This document shows, piece by piece, positions 6,581 through 12,089 of a DNA stretch of 12,559 nucleotides; position 1 is the stretch's first letter; each line of letters starts with the position of its first letter. Origin of the DNA: CAZIBG01 sp964536985 (GTDB lineage Bacteria; Patescibacteriota; Saccharimonadia; Saccharimonadales; AWTP1-31); contig CAZIBG010000025.1 in NCBI GenBank assembly GCA_964536985.1, forward strand, positions 1-12,559. The letters run 5' to 3'. The notes under the pieces are model-generated. The model ran no database searches. It had not been told where the DNA came from and saw nothing but the letters and a program-made list of their open reading frames with translations. Both the position numbers and the translations under genes were made by a program.

Positions 6581-7279
6581 ATGGATTACTCACAATATAA
6601 GACATTCGCAAAAGAAGTACTGGGCGTTGAATTTAATGATATTGAATTGCTTGTTCGTGCATTTACTCACCGCTCCTATGTTAACGAGCACCGCAAAACT
6701 GCCTCCGAACACAACGAGCGACTGGAATTTCTAGGTGATGCAGTACTAGAGCTGGTTGTAACCAGCTATCTTTACGAGAATTTCAAGGATCCCGAAGGTG
6801 TACTAACCAATTGGCGTAGCTCGCTAGTTCGTACCGAAAGTATTAGTGCTGCGGCAGGCCGAAGCAACTTTGAGCCACTACTTCGACTTAGCCGAGGCGA
6901 AAAACGAGGCACCGATCGAGCACGCGCACAGATTTTAGCTAACAGCTTCGAGGCGGTAGTCGGTGCAATATACTTGGATCAAGGCTACGATGCAGCCAGC
7001 ACATTTATTCATAAGACTTTGATTACTACATTCCAAGAGATTCTAGACACCGGATCATGGATGGACCCTAAATCACATTTCCAAGAGGCCGCCCAAAGTC
7101 GTGAAGGATCAACTCCTGTTTATAAGGTTATGAGCGAAGAGGGTCCGGACCATGACAAGGTCTTTACCGTTGGTGTATATGTTAATGGAACGCTCAAGGG
7201 GCAGGGTACGGGTCCGAGCAAGCAGGCCGGTCAGCAAAAAGCGGCAGAAGCGGCACTCGCAGCTTACACCGATAAATAA
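6581..7279 (+). CDS. rnc: Ribonuclease III
   Basis: 232 residues, normal length. It cleaves double-stranded RNA in rRNA and mRNA maturation. The N-terminal domain carries the signature HNERLEFLGDAVLELVV with catalytic Glu49 and Asp53, and a second cluster LANSFEAVVGAIYLDQGY with Glu124. The usual Asp of that cluster is Asn121. A C-terminal dsRBD runs from about DPKSHFQEAAQ to GPSKQAGQQKAAEAAL, complete with the basic KQAGQQKAA helix. Only a weak purine stretch (GAGAAG) precedes the ATG. The stop overlaps the next start as TAATG. Confidence 0.96.
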   Translation: MDYSQYKTFAKEVLGVEFNDIELLVRAFTHRSYVNEHRKTASEHNERLEFLGDAVLELVVTSYLYENFKDPEGVLTNWRSSLVRTESISAAAGRSNFEPLLRLSRGEKRGTDRARAQILANSFEAVVGAIYLDQGYDAASTFIHKTLITTFQEILDTGSWMDPKSHFQEAAQSREGSTPVYKVMSEEGPDHDKVFTVGVYVNGTLKGQGTGPSKQAGQQKAAEAALAAYTDK

Positions 7280-7902
7280 TGCCGTCTGTTGAATTAACTG
7301 GGCTAGAAGTTGTAAGGATTATTCCTGAGGAAATCGCTACAGCACTGGGATCCTCGATTCTTGGTGTAATAACTGCAGTAATGCCTCAGGTAAAGAAACC
7401 ATATTTTAGGAGCTCATTTAAATTGCAACGCTTAGGCGCTGCATCTACCGTCATGTCGTTTGACGGGTATAATTTGCAGCTCGGCGAAGATGATCTTGCT
7501 ACTGTGCAACAAATTGAAACCACAGTGTTGCCCATACTAACAGAAGTGAATCCTAATAACACAGAACTAAACTCTGACATTATGGTGGGAGCTGTTGGGC
7601 TTCATGACGATATCGGAAGACCGGATGGCGTAGTAGTCAATTTATCTGAAACGTCGGCTACGCTTTTTGTAGCAACAGAATGGGATTACATAGAACATCC
7701 ATCCGGCAATATCCATAGGCGTGAAATCCGAGAGATTGCCTCTACGGAAGTTGTCTATGCTCCTGGGGAGGGAGTGTTATTCCGAAATTCAGTTGATTTC
7801 ATTCATCCTCATAGAGCAGAAATTCAACCAAACCGTATTGTTCTAAGAGCGGTTGCTGGACGGAATGACACCGGTGTTGACAATAGGGGTGGTAATCTGT
7901 AA
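7279..7902 (+). CDS. Hypothetical protein coupled to rnc
   Basis: 207 residues, not recognised. The start overlaps the rnc stop (TAATG), which argues for a real, coupled gene. It appears soluble, with no signal or membrane segment. The C-terminal half alternates strands and short turns (VVVNLSETSATLFVATEWDY, then EGVLFRNSVDFIH with an Arg-rich end NRIVLRAVAGR). The H..D...H/R pattern is faintly like double-stranded beta-helix 2-oxoglutarate oxygenases, but too weak to name a family. Its place after rnc and before rpsP suggests a housekeeping or RNA-related role, as an inference only. Confidence 0.7.
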   Translation: MPSVELTGLEVVRIIPEEIATALGSSILGVITAVMPQVKKPYFRSSFKLQRLGAASTVMSFDGYNLQLGEDDLATVQQIETTVLPILTEVNPNNTELNSDIMVGAVGLHDDIGRPDGVVVNLSETSATLFVATEWDYIEHPSGNIHRREIREIASTEVVYAPGEGVLFRNSVDFIHPHRAEIQPNRIVLRAVAGRNDTGVDNRGGNL

Positions 7903-7954
7903 AATAGCTCTAAGAGTTTTTAGTAATTTAAGCTTTCTCTTCAGAGACAGTACT

Positions 7955-7960
7955 TAGAAT
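7955..7960 (+). promoter_or_regulatory. -10 box of rpsP
   Basis: TAGAAT in the 82-bp gap before rpsP, giving a short leader of about 18 nt. No convincing -35 and no Shine-Dalgarno are seen. TCTCT/AGAGA arms lie at 7936-7947, just before it. Confidence 0.4.
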
Positions 7961-7984
7961 AATCAAGAAAGAGTAATCACACAC

Positions 7985-8455
7985 ATGTTAGCTATTCGAA
8001 TGCAACGAACCGGACGAAAAGGACACGCAATGTTTCGTGTTGTCGTTCAAGACAGCCGTCTAACCCCTACAAGCGGTCGTGTAGTCGCCCAACTAGGACA
8101 CTACGATCCACACACCAAGGCTGTTGTCGTAGACAAAGAAAAAGCTACACTTTACCTTTCAAATGGTGCACAGCCATCTGAGCGAGTAGCACGACTTCTT
8201 AAGAAAGAAGGCGTTAAGCTACCGGATTGGGTTGTTCTTTCTGCAGATAAGACACGTACAATCCGTCATGCCGATAAGCTTCGCAAGAACCAGCCTAAAG
8301 AGGAAGCTAAGACTGAAGTTGCCGAAGAAGTTGTTGCCGAAGCAGCTGAAGAGCCAGCTGTAGAAGAAGTAACAGAATCACCAGCTGAAGAAGTTGTTGC
8401 CGAAGAGGCTCCTGCAGAAGAGACTCCAGCAACCGAAGACGAAGCTAAAAGCTAA
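7985..8455 (+). CDS. rpsP: Ribosomal protein bS16 with long acidic tail
   Basis: 156 residues, nearly twice the usual 80-90. Residues 1 to about 85 are bS16, a 30S assembly protein: MLAIRMQRTGRKGHAMFRVV, DSRLTPTSGRVVAQLGHYDP and the SNGAQPSERVARLLKKEGVKLP segment. A short Lys/Arg-rich stretch follows (TRTIRHADKLRKNQPKEE), then about 50 residues made almost only of Glu, Ala, Val, Pro and Thr. That tail is low-complexity, strongly acidic and probably disordered. No Shine-Dalgarno is seen. A clear terminator follows the stop, and khpA has its own promoter beyond it. Confidence 0.96.
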   Translation: MLAIRMQRTGRKGHAMFRVVVQDSRLTPTSGRVVAQLGHYDPHTKAVVVDKEKATLYLSNGAQPSERVARLLKKEGVKLPDWVVLSADKTRTIRHADKLRKNQPKEEAKTEVAEEVVAEAAEEPAVEEVTESPAEEVVAEEAPAEETPATEDEAKS

Positions 8456-8477
8456 TACACAGATAAAAATCCAAAAG

Positions 8478-8499
8478 CCTCGGGAAACCGAGGTTTTTT
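8478..8499 (+). terminator. Rho-independent terminator after rpsP
   Basis: CCTCGG, a GAAA tetraloop (GNRA type), CCGAGG, then TTTTTT. The stem is perfect and begins 22 bp past the rpsP stop. Confidence 0.9.
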
Positions 8500-8533
8500 A
8501 TTTCAGGACGTAGAGCACAGGCAGCCGGCGTTC

Positions 8534-8542
8534 TGATATACT
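8534..8542 (+). promoter_or_regulatory. Extended -10 promoter of khpA
   Basis: TGATATACT fits TGnTATAAT with one change. It lies after the rpsP terminator and would give a leader of about 26 nt holding AGGAG (8561-8565), 9 nt before the ATG. The -35 region is weak, as allowed for extended -10 promoters. Confidence 0.65.
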
Positions 8543-8574
8543 GGAAGATACAGAGTAAACAGGAGTTTCCGAAA

Positions 8575-9159
8575 ATGAGCAGTAATATTGACCAAGACTT
8601 TGTAGAGTACATTGTTAAATCACTGGTAGGTAAGCCAGACCAAGTTATTATCGAACGTCGTATAGACGAAAAGGGTGTTTTATTAGAACTAACCGTCGAT
8701 CCAGAAGATCTCGGAAGAATTATTGGTAAGCGTGGTGCAACTGCACAGAGCCTTCGTACACTACTACGAGCACTCGGTACAAAGAACGATGCCCGATATA
8801 ACCTAAAGATCGTTGATAATGGCCCCGAAGACTACGAGCGACCCCCTCGCCCCGAACGCGATGCAAAAGCCAATGACAATCAGTCAGAAGACAATGCGCA
8901 TGCTGAGCCACCGAAGCCCGCAGAAAAACCAAAAGAACAACCAGCCCCACAAGATCAACCCCGTGAAAAGAAGCCACAACGCGAACAACGTGATCGCCGC
9001 AGCTATAAAGAGCGTGCCGAAGATAAGCTCCTAGGATCCATCGAAGAAGCTGATGAGCCAGCGGCCGAAATGCCAGAGCCCGTCCAGGAAGACACTTCTA
9101 GCGAACGAGCAAAGCGCACACGCCAAGAGCTTCAAGATCTTGACGATCTAGACATCTAG
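8575..9159 (+). CDS. khpA: KH-domain RNA-binding protein KhpA (YlqC-like) with long charged tail
   Basis: 194 residues. The first 80 or so are a type II KH domain of the KhpA/YlqC family: DFVEYIVKSLVGKPDQV, LTVDPEDLGRIIGKRGATAQ with the GxxG loop as GKRG, then LRTLLRALG. Typical KhpA proteins stop there. Here about 110 further residues rich in Pro, Glu, Lys, Arg and Gln follow (for example PPRPERDAKAND and REKKPQREQRDRRSYKERAE), likely disordered and able to contact RNA or partners. Position after rpsP is the classical khpA position. AGGAG 9 nt upstream supports the start. Confidence 0.92.
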   Translation: MSSNIDQDFVEYIVKSLVGKPDQVIIERRIDEKGVLLELTVDPEDLGRIIGKRGATAQSLRTLLRALGTKNDARYNLKIVDNGPEDYERPPRPERDAKANDNQSEDNAHAEPPKPAEKPKEQPAPQDQPREKKPQREQRDRRSYKERAEDKLLGSIEEADEPAAEMPEPVQEDTSSERAKRTRQELQDLDDLDI

Positions 9160-9163
9160 AGGT

Positions 9164-9249
9164 AGACTACTTACAGTCTTACAAAGACAAAAATTTACGA
9201 ATGTAAATAAGCTCTTGCGAGCCAATGGCAAAACAACCATTGGGAGCTT
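9164..9249 (+). ncRNA. Hairpin-rich intergenic RNA, possible sRNA or 3' UTR element
   Basis: The 159-bp gap between khpA and the next gene holds several stems: GTCTT-aca-AAGAC (9176-9188), ATTTAC-gaat-GTAAAT (9193-9208), and a long bulged hairpin in which AAGCTC (9209-9214) pairs with GAGCTT (9244-9249) and CCAATGG (9222-9228) with CCATTGG (9237-9243). GCTC (9211-9214) can instead pair with GAGC (9219-9222), and GTCT with AGAC at 9164-9167, so alternative folds exist. A terminator follows. It matches no RNA family I recognise. It may be a processed 3' UTR. Confidence 0.4.
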
Positions 9250-9262
9250 TATGTGACAGACG

Positions 9263-9287
9263 GAACCCGGTAAAACGGGTTCTTTTT
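9263..9287 (+). terminator. Rho-independent terminator ending the khpA transcript
   Basis: GAACCCG, a 6-nt loop (GTAAAA), CGGGTTC, then TTTTT and a further T-rich stretch. It separates khpA from the methyltransferase-like gene, whose -10 box begins about 20 bp later. Confidence 0.88.
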
Positions 9288-9302
9288 GTTTCATCAATAT
9301 TA

Positions 9303-9311
9303 TGTTATAAT
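9303..9311 (+). promoter_or_regulatory. Perfect extended -10 promoter, leaderless geometry
   Basis: TGTTATAAT is an exact extended -10 element. The ATG at 9319 begins 7 nt after it, so the transcript should start at or beside the start codon. It probably drives the methyltransferase-like gene, trmD and the gene after it. Confidence 0.75.
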
Positions 9312-9318
9312 ATGTCTA

Positions 9319-10008
9319 ATGAGTTTAGAAATCGATACAGTATCAGACAAGATACCAGGTCTAGTTGATGGTGCCGAATACAGCCCCTTGTTGGCGGATG
9401 ACGAATGGGGCGTAAATGATTCTACCTTTCTTAGATATGCCGAAAGAGTTGCTTGTGCTTCTGGTGGGTATCCTGAAGACGTTATTGATGGCTTGAAGCA
9501 AAGATTCGGAACTGGCGGGGATCATTCCGTTCTTGATGTGGCAGGAGGAAGTAACGGACGGGCCGTACAAGACCTACTAGAGCTTGGTGTTATGCGAAAT
9601 GGATTAGTAACCAACTTTCAGGACTTTAGATCAAGTGCCACCAGAAGTGTCGTGGAACTAGGCCATGTTTCTGGCAATCTTTCTGACGTCACCACCTGGA
9701 AGAGTATTCGTGCCTGGAGGGATAGACATGCACCTGATGGTTTCTCGCTGACTACATTCTTTCCGGTGGCCGCTTTACACGAATTTAGTACACGTTTTTA
9801 CTTGAATAGACTAGGTGAATTACTTGACATGGCCATGCCCGGAGGCCTGCTGCTGCTCACTGTTCCTGAGCCCGTACAAAACTTAATGAGCGAAGAAAGT
9901 TATATGTGCACTTTAGACCAAAACCCCGCTGTAGCTAAAGTGGAATTTGCACCAAGACTTAGTTTTACGCAATGTAAACCGTACTACGTTACAATTGAGA
10001 AAGCGTAA
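9319..10008 (+). CDS. Putative SAM-dependent methyltransferase-like protein
   Basis: 229 residues. SVLDVAGGSNGRAVQDLLELG (residues about 70-90) looks like motif I of class I Rossmann methyltransferases (hhDhGxGxG), here with AGG in place of the usual GCG. A later hydrophobic strand followed by MPGGLLLLTVPEP resembles the strand after motif III. No specific family is recognised, and the substrate is unknown. The start is set by the extended -10 box 7 nt upstream; an in-frame TTG further up lies inside the terminator and is unlikely. trmD starts 4 bp after the stop, so they are co-transcribed. It sits where rimM is usually found, but it does not look like RimM (no PRC barrel). Confidence 0.6.
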   Translation: MSLEIDTVSDKIPGLVDGAEYSPLLADDEWGVNDSTFLRYAERVACASGGYPEDVIDGLKQRFGTGGDHSVLDVAGGSNGRAVQDLLELGVMRNGLVTNFQDFRSSATRSVVELGHVSGNLSDVTTWKSIRAWRDRHAPDGFSLTTFFPVAALHEFSTRFYLNRLGELLDMAMPGGLLLLTVPEPVQNLMSEESYMCTLDQNPAVAKVEFAPRLSFTQCKPYYVTIEKA

Positions 10009-10012
10009 TTTT

Positions 10013-10666
10013 ATGAAGGTACAAGTAATCACACTATTCCCGGAAATGTTTCCTGGTGTCATGGATACCAGTATGCTCTGGAAAGCTCAGGATAAAAAAA
10101 TCCTGGACATCAGTTATATAAACTTGCGAGATTTTGGAATCGGTCCTCGCAAAACTGTGGACGACACTCCATATGGTGGGGGTGACGGTATGCTCCTCAA
10201 ACCAGAACCGCTGTTTGCGGCCGTAGAAGCGGCTAAAAAGAATGACCCGACGGCACTTGTAGTACTAATGACCGCACGAGGCGATCGCTGGGTGCAGGCT
10301 AAGGCTCAGGAGCTTGCAACCGGGCACCAAGGGCTAATTATCATCTGTGGCCGCTATGAGGGCTATGATGAGCGTATAACGTCGGTTGTTGACCTACAGG
10401 TCTCCATTGGCGACTACGTACTGACCGGCGGTGAGATTGCAGCCATGATTATTGTTGATAGTGTAATTCGTTTGATCCCAGGAGTACTCGGTGGAGAAAA
10501 GAGTGCCGAGATCGAAAGTTTCAGCGACGGAAAGACGTTGGAATTTCCGCAGTACACTCGGCCAGAAGTATTTATGGACATGAAGGTACCTGATGTCTTG
10601 CTCAGTGGTAATCATGCCGAGATCGAAAAATGGCGCCAAGACAATAGTGAGCTGGCGCAGGGATAG
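10013..10666 (+). CDS. trmD: tRNA (guanine-N1-)-methyltransferase TrmD
   Basis: 217 residues. It makes m1G37 next to the anticodon, preventing frameshifting, with a SPOUT trefoil knot. Seen: N-terminal MKVQVITLFPEMF; RDFGIGPRKTVDDTPYGGGDGM; the knot CGRYEGYDERI and SIGDYVLTGGEIAAM (from 131); IPGVLG; and SFSDG with Asp172, equivalent to the catalytic Asp of the E. coli enzyme, followed by YTRPEVF and VPDVLLSGNHAEIEKWR. It ends soon after KWRQ, about 20-30 residues earlier than most TrmD proteins, which have another helix with RTRPDLL-like residues. The ATG at 10013 matches the family N-terminus; the longer frame begins at a TTG inside the upstream gene. Confidence 0.96.
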   Translation: MKVQVITLFPEMFPGVMDTSMLWKAQDKKILDISYINLRDFGIGPRKTVDDTPYGGGDGMLLKPEPLFAAVEAAKKNDPTALVVLMTARGDRWVQAKAQELATGHQGLIIICGRYEGYDERITSVVDLQVSIGDYVLTGGEIAAMIIVDSVIRLIPGVLGGEKSAEIESFSDGKTLEFPQYTRPEVFMDMKVPDVLLSGNHAEIEKWRQDNSELAQG

Positions 10667-10669
10667 ATT

Positions 10670-11185
10670 ATGGCATTCGAAACGGGGTCAGAAGGCTCAT
10701 TGGCTACGATCGAGGATAAACTGGAAAGCTCTGAGACTTCGATCAAGAGTATGGCATTTCTTGCATGGTTAATTAAGAAAGATTTGGCAGCTCCAAAGCA
10801 CGCTGTACGATATAAAGTAGTACGTAGTGAGGCTGTAGCCAGTCTGAAAGACTCAATTTATGATGCGTTTCCGCAAGATGGGTCAATCATTCTATCGGCG
10901 GGCAGCAGGGCAATAAAGCAAGTTGGTATTGATCTGGTAGTTGGGCCTTCGTCACAGCCGACTTATACATTACCAGATGGAGTAATAGTAGAACATGTGG
11001 GGTCACAACCCCCAGGTAGTTATATGGAAATTGATAACTTTTTCTTTTACGGGGATGCGACTAACGAAGTGCAATTGTACATTGGTAGCCGTGAGGAGAG
11101 AATATACACTTCACTCAATAGCTTGGCTATTGTTGTTGCAGACTTAGCTGACCCTGCATTCCTTAGTTGGGAGCCTGGCAGTTAA
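10670..11185 (+). CDS. Hypothetical protein downstream of trmD
   Basis: 171 residues, not recognised. It begins 3 bp after the trmD stop and so is likely in the same transcript. It has no signal peptide; one mildly hydrophobic stretch (SMAFLAWLI) is too short and broken for a confident membrane segment. The middle and end look like beta-rich soluble sequence (GSIILSAGSRAIKQVGIDLVVG, then MEIDNFFFYGDATNEVQLYIG). rplS, the usual neighbour of trmD, is not here and this protein is not bL19. Its stop is 1 bp from the stop of the convergent sodC gene. Confidence 0.65.
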   Translation: MAFETGSEGSLATIEDKLESSETSIKSMAFLAWLIKKDLAAPKHAVRYKVVRSEAVASLKDSIYDAFPQDGSIILSAGSRAIKQVGIDLVVGPSSQPTYTLPDGVIVEHVGSQPPGSYMEIDNFFFYGDATNEVQLYIGSREERIYTSLNSLAIVVADLADPAFLSWEPGS

Positions 11186-11186
11186 G

Positions 11187-11714
11187 CTACTTATTCTTCT
11201 CGATTGTTCCGCAAGCTAGACGAGGGCCGCCACTGTGTCCGGAGCCAGTCTCTCCTGGTGTATAAGGATCGACATTGCCGTGTACCATTAACGATGTACC
11301 TTCGGGTGCTGACTCTTTAGATAACAAAGAAACTGGACCGTCAGAAAGTGTTACTCGAGTGGTTATCGTCTCTAGCACTCCGTTACCATCAGAATCAATG
11401 GTTATGCTGGGCAAATCACCAGCGTGGTAGCCGTGATTTGCGTCTGGATCGGTGTTGCCATTCGGACCTGGATCAAAGTGGCCACCAGCGCATTTAAAAC
11501 CGTCACAGTCACAGGCGGCTTTCTCGTGAATATGGACGGCATGCTTGCCTGGTTCGAGATTACCTTTAAGTTCTAAACGAATGTGAACATATTTCCAGCC
11601 ATCAACATCATATTCAGTAAAAGTTGCTTGTCCTGATGTTATGTCAGGACCTTTCATGACTGCTTTTGCGGTCATCGTTAACTTGGCGTCATCGGCTTTA
11701 AGACTTACATTCAT
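11187..11714 (-). CDS. sodC: Cu,Zn superoxide dismutase
   Basis: 175 residues from the ATG at 11714. It disproportionates superoxide. Copper ligands are His61 and His63 in HAVHIH, bridging His79 in AGGHFDP and His145 in LMVHG; zinc ligands include His97 and Asp100 in YHAGDLP. Arg165 in GPRLACG is the active-site arginine, and Cys168 can form the usual disulfide with a Cys in ACDCDGFKC. The third zinc His is less clear, because the loop has HGYH instead of the normal spacing. No signal peptide precedes the fold, although SodC is normally exported. The ATG overlaps the stop of an upstream membrane microprotein gene (TAATG), and CGGAG lies 9 nt before it, so coupled translation is likely. An in-frame TTG at 11753 is a poorer start. 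Confidence 0.93.
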   Translation of the reverse strand: MNVSLKADDAKLTMTAKAVMKGPDITSGQATFTEYDVDGWKYVHIRLELKGNLEPGKHAVHIHEKAACDCDGFKCAGGHFDPGPNGNTDPDANHGYHAGDLPSITIDSDGNGVLETITTRVTLSDGPVSLLSKESAPEGTSLMVHGNVDPYTPGETGSGHSGGPRLACGTIEKNK

Positions 11715-11845
11715 TATTTTATTCTCCGGGCCACTGCTAGCTTTACTGCCCAAGCAGTTGCTGCCAGTGTAGCAACGACTAAAATAATGTAGATTGAACT
11801 GCTAGAGAACGTATGCTCAGCATTGTGGTGCGCGAATAATCTCAT
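11714..11845 (-). CDS. Small single-pass membrane protein coupled to sodC
   Basis: 43 residues. A His-containing N-terminus (MRLFAHHNAEHTFSSSS) precedes one hydrophobic helix (about 18-38, IYIILVVATLAATAWAVKLA) and a basic end ARRIK. The positive C-terminal flank favours an N-out/C-in orientation. AGGAG (11855-11851) lies 5 nt before the ATG, a good start signal. The stop TAA overlaps the sodC ATG. It could be a partner or anchor of the SOD, or a remnant of a fused signal anchor now in the other frame. No family recognised. Confidence 0.7.
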   Translation of the reverse strand: MRLFAHHNAEHTFSSSSIYIILVVATLAATAWAVKLAVARRIK

Positions 11846-11861
11846 AAATACTCCTTATTTC

Positions 11862-11890
11862 AGTACTATTGTACGACTTTTGAGTACTAT
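11862..11890 (-). promoter_or_regulatory. Putative promoter of the microprotein-sodC pair, flanked by direct repeats
   Basis: On the minus strand TACAAT (11873-11868) is a plausible -10, about 22 nt before the ATG, with a weak -35. It lies between two copies of ATAGTACT (plus-strand AGTACTAT at 11862-11869 and 11883-11890) spaced 21 bp apart, about two helical turns. This could be an operator. Confidence 0.35.
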
Positions 11891-12012
11891 CTGGATATAC
11901 TGAACAATCTACTAAAGAATTTCTCGCGGCGATTGGTTCGAACGGTGGGTCCACCCTGATTGTTATATGGATCTTCGAACTTCAGTTTAGTGCTATCAAG
12001 TATATGGCTCAT
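11887..12012 (-). CDS. Small basic hypothetical protein
   Basis: 41 residues, not recognised. GGAGGG (12022-12017), 4 nt before the ATG, is a strong Shine-Dalgarno, the main support for the gene. The sequence is hydrophilic, with NNQGGPTVRTNRREKFF in the middle and a Ser/Arg end (SRLFSISR). There is no membrane segment. It lies between the helicase and the microprotein-sodC pair, all on the same strand, and behind a paired dyad that might be its operator. It could be a regulator or a conserved lineage-specific peptide. Confidence 0.5.
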   Translation of the reverse strand: MSHILDSTKLKFEDPYNNQGGPTVRTNRREKFFSRLFSISR

Positions 12013-12028
12013 TTTACCCTCCAATTTA

Positions 12029-12059
12029 ATACAGGTATCACTATAAGCAATACCTGTAT
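12029..12059 (-). promoter_or_regulatory. Paired dyad/inverted repeat upstream of the small gene
   Basis: ATACAGGTAT (12029-12038) and ATACCTGTAT (12050-12059) are exact reverse complements separated by 11 bp. Each arm is also nearly palindromic (ATACnnGTAT), and the arms are 21 bp apart. A TATAGT -10-like hexamer lies in the loop on the minus strand. No U-tract follows in either direction, so an operator is more likely than a terminator, though an RNA hairpin is possible. Confidence 0.5.
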
Positions 12060-12081
12060 CGTTGGCAGTAAATTATTTCAC

Positions 12082-12089
12082 AGTACTAT
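12082..12089. repeat. Third AGTACTAT copy at the helicase stop
   Basis: Identical to the pair at 11862 and 11883, with CAGTACTATT shared over 10 bp with the first copy. On the minus strand it follows the helicase stop directly. Confidence 0.4.

Noticed and set aside
7903..7930. CTC-TAA-GAG plus TTTTT as a terminator after the 7279 gene
   Set aside because: A three-base-pair stem is too short to be convincing, although the T-run is suggestive.
9286..9318. Longer start of the methyltransferase-like gene
   Set aside because: The start would be a TTG inside the T-tract of the terminator, and the added 11 residues are encoded by promoter DNA. The ATG 7 nt after the extended -10 is better.
9947..10012. 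Longer trmD starting inside the upstream gene
   Set aside because: It would begin at a TTG and add 22 residues unlike TrmD; the ATG at 10013 gives the conserved MKVQVITLFPEMF start.
11715..11753. Upstream TTG start of sodC
   Set aside because: It adds 13 residues without signal-peptide character, and the frame further up (to a TAG) contains no hydrophobic leader. The ATG at 11714 has a better Shine-Dalgarno and overlaps the upstream stop.
11925..11960. tRNA T-loop-like GGTTCGAAC
   Set aside because: The flanking bases do not form a T-stem or acceptor stem and no CCA-end geometry is seen. It lies inside the small gene.
12029..12059. Terminator of the helicase gene
   Set aside because: The inverted repeat is AT-rich with an 11-nt loop and has no U-tract on either strand.
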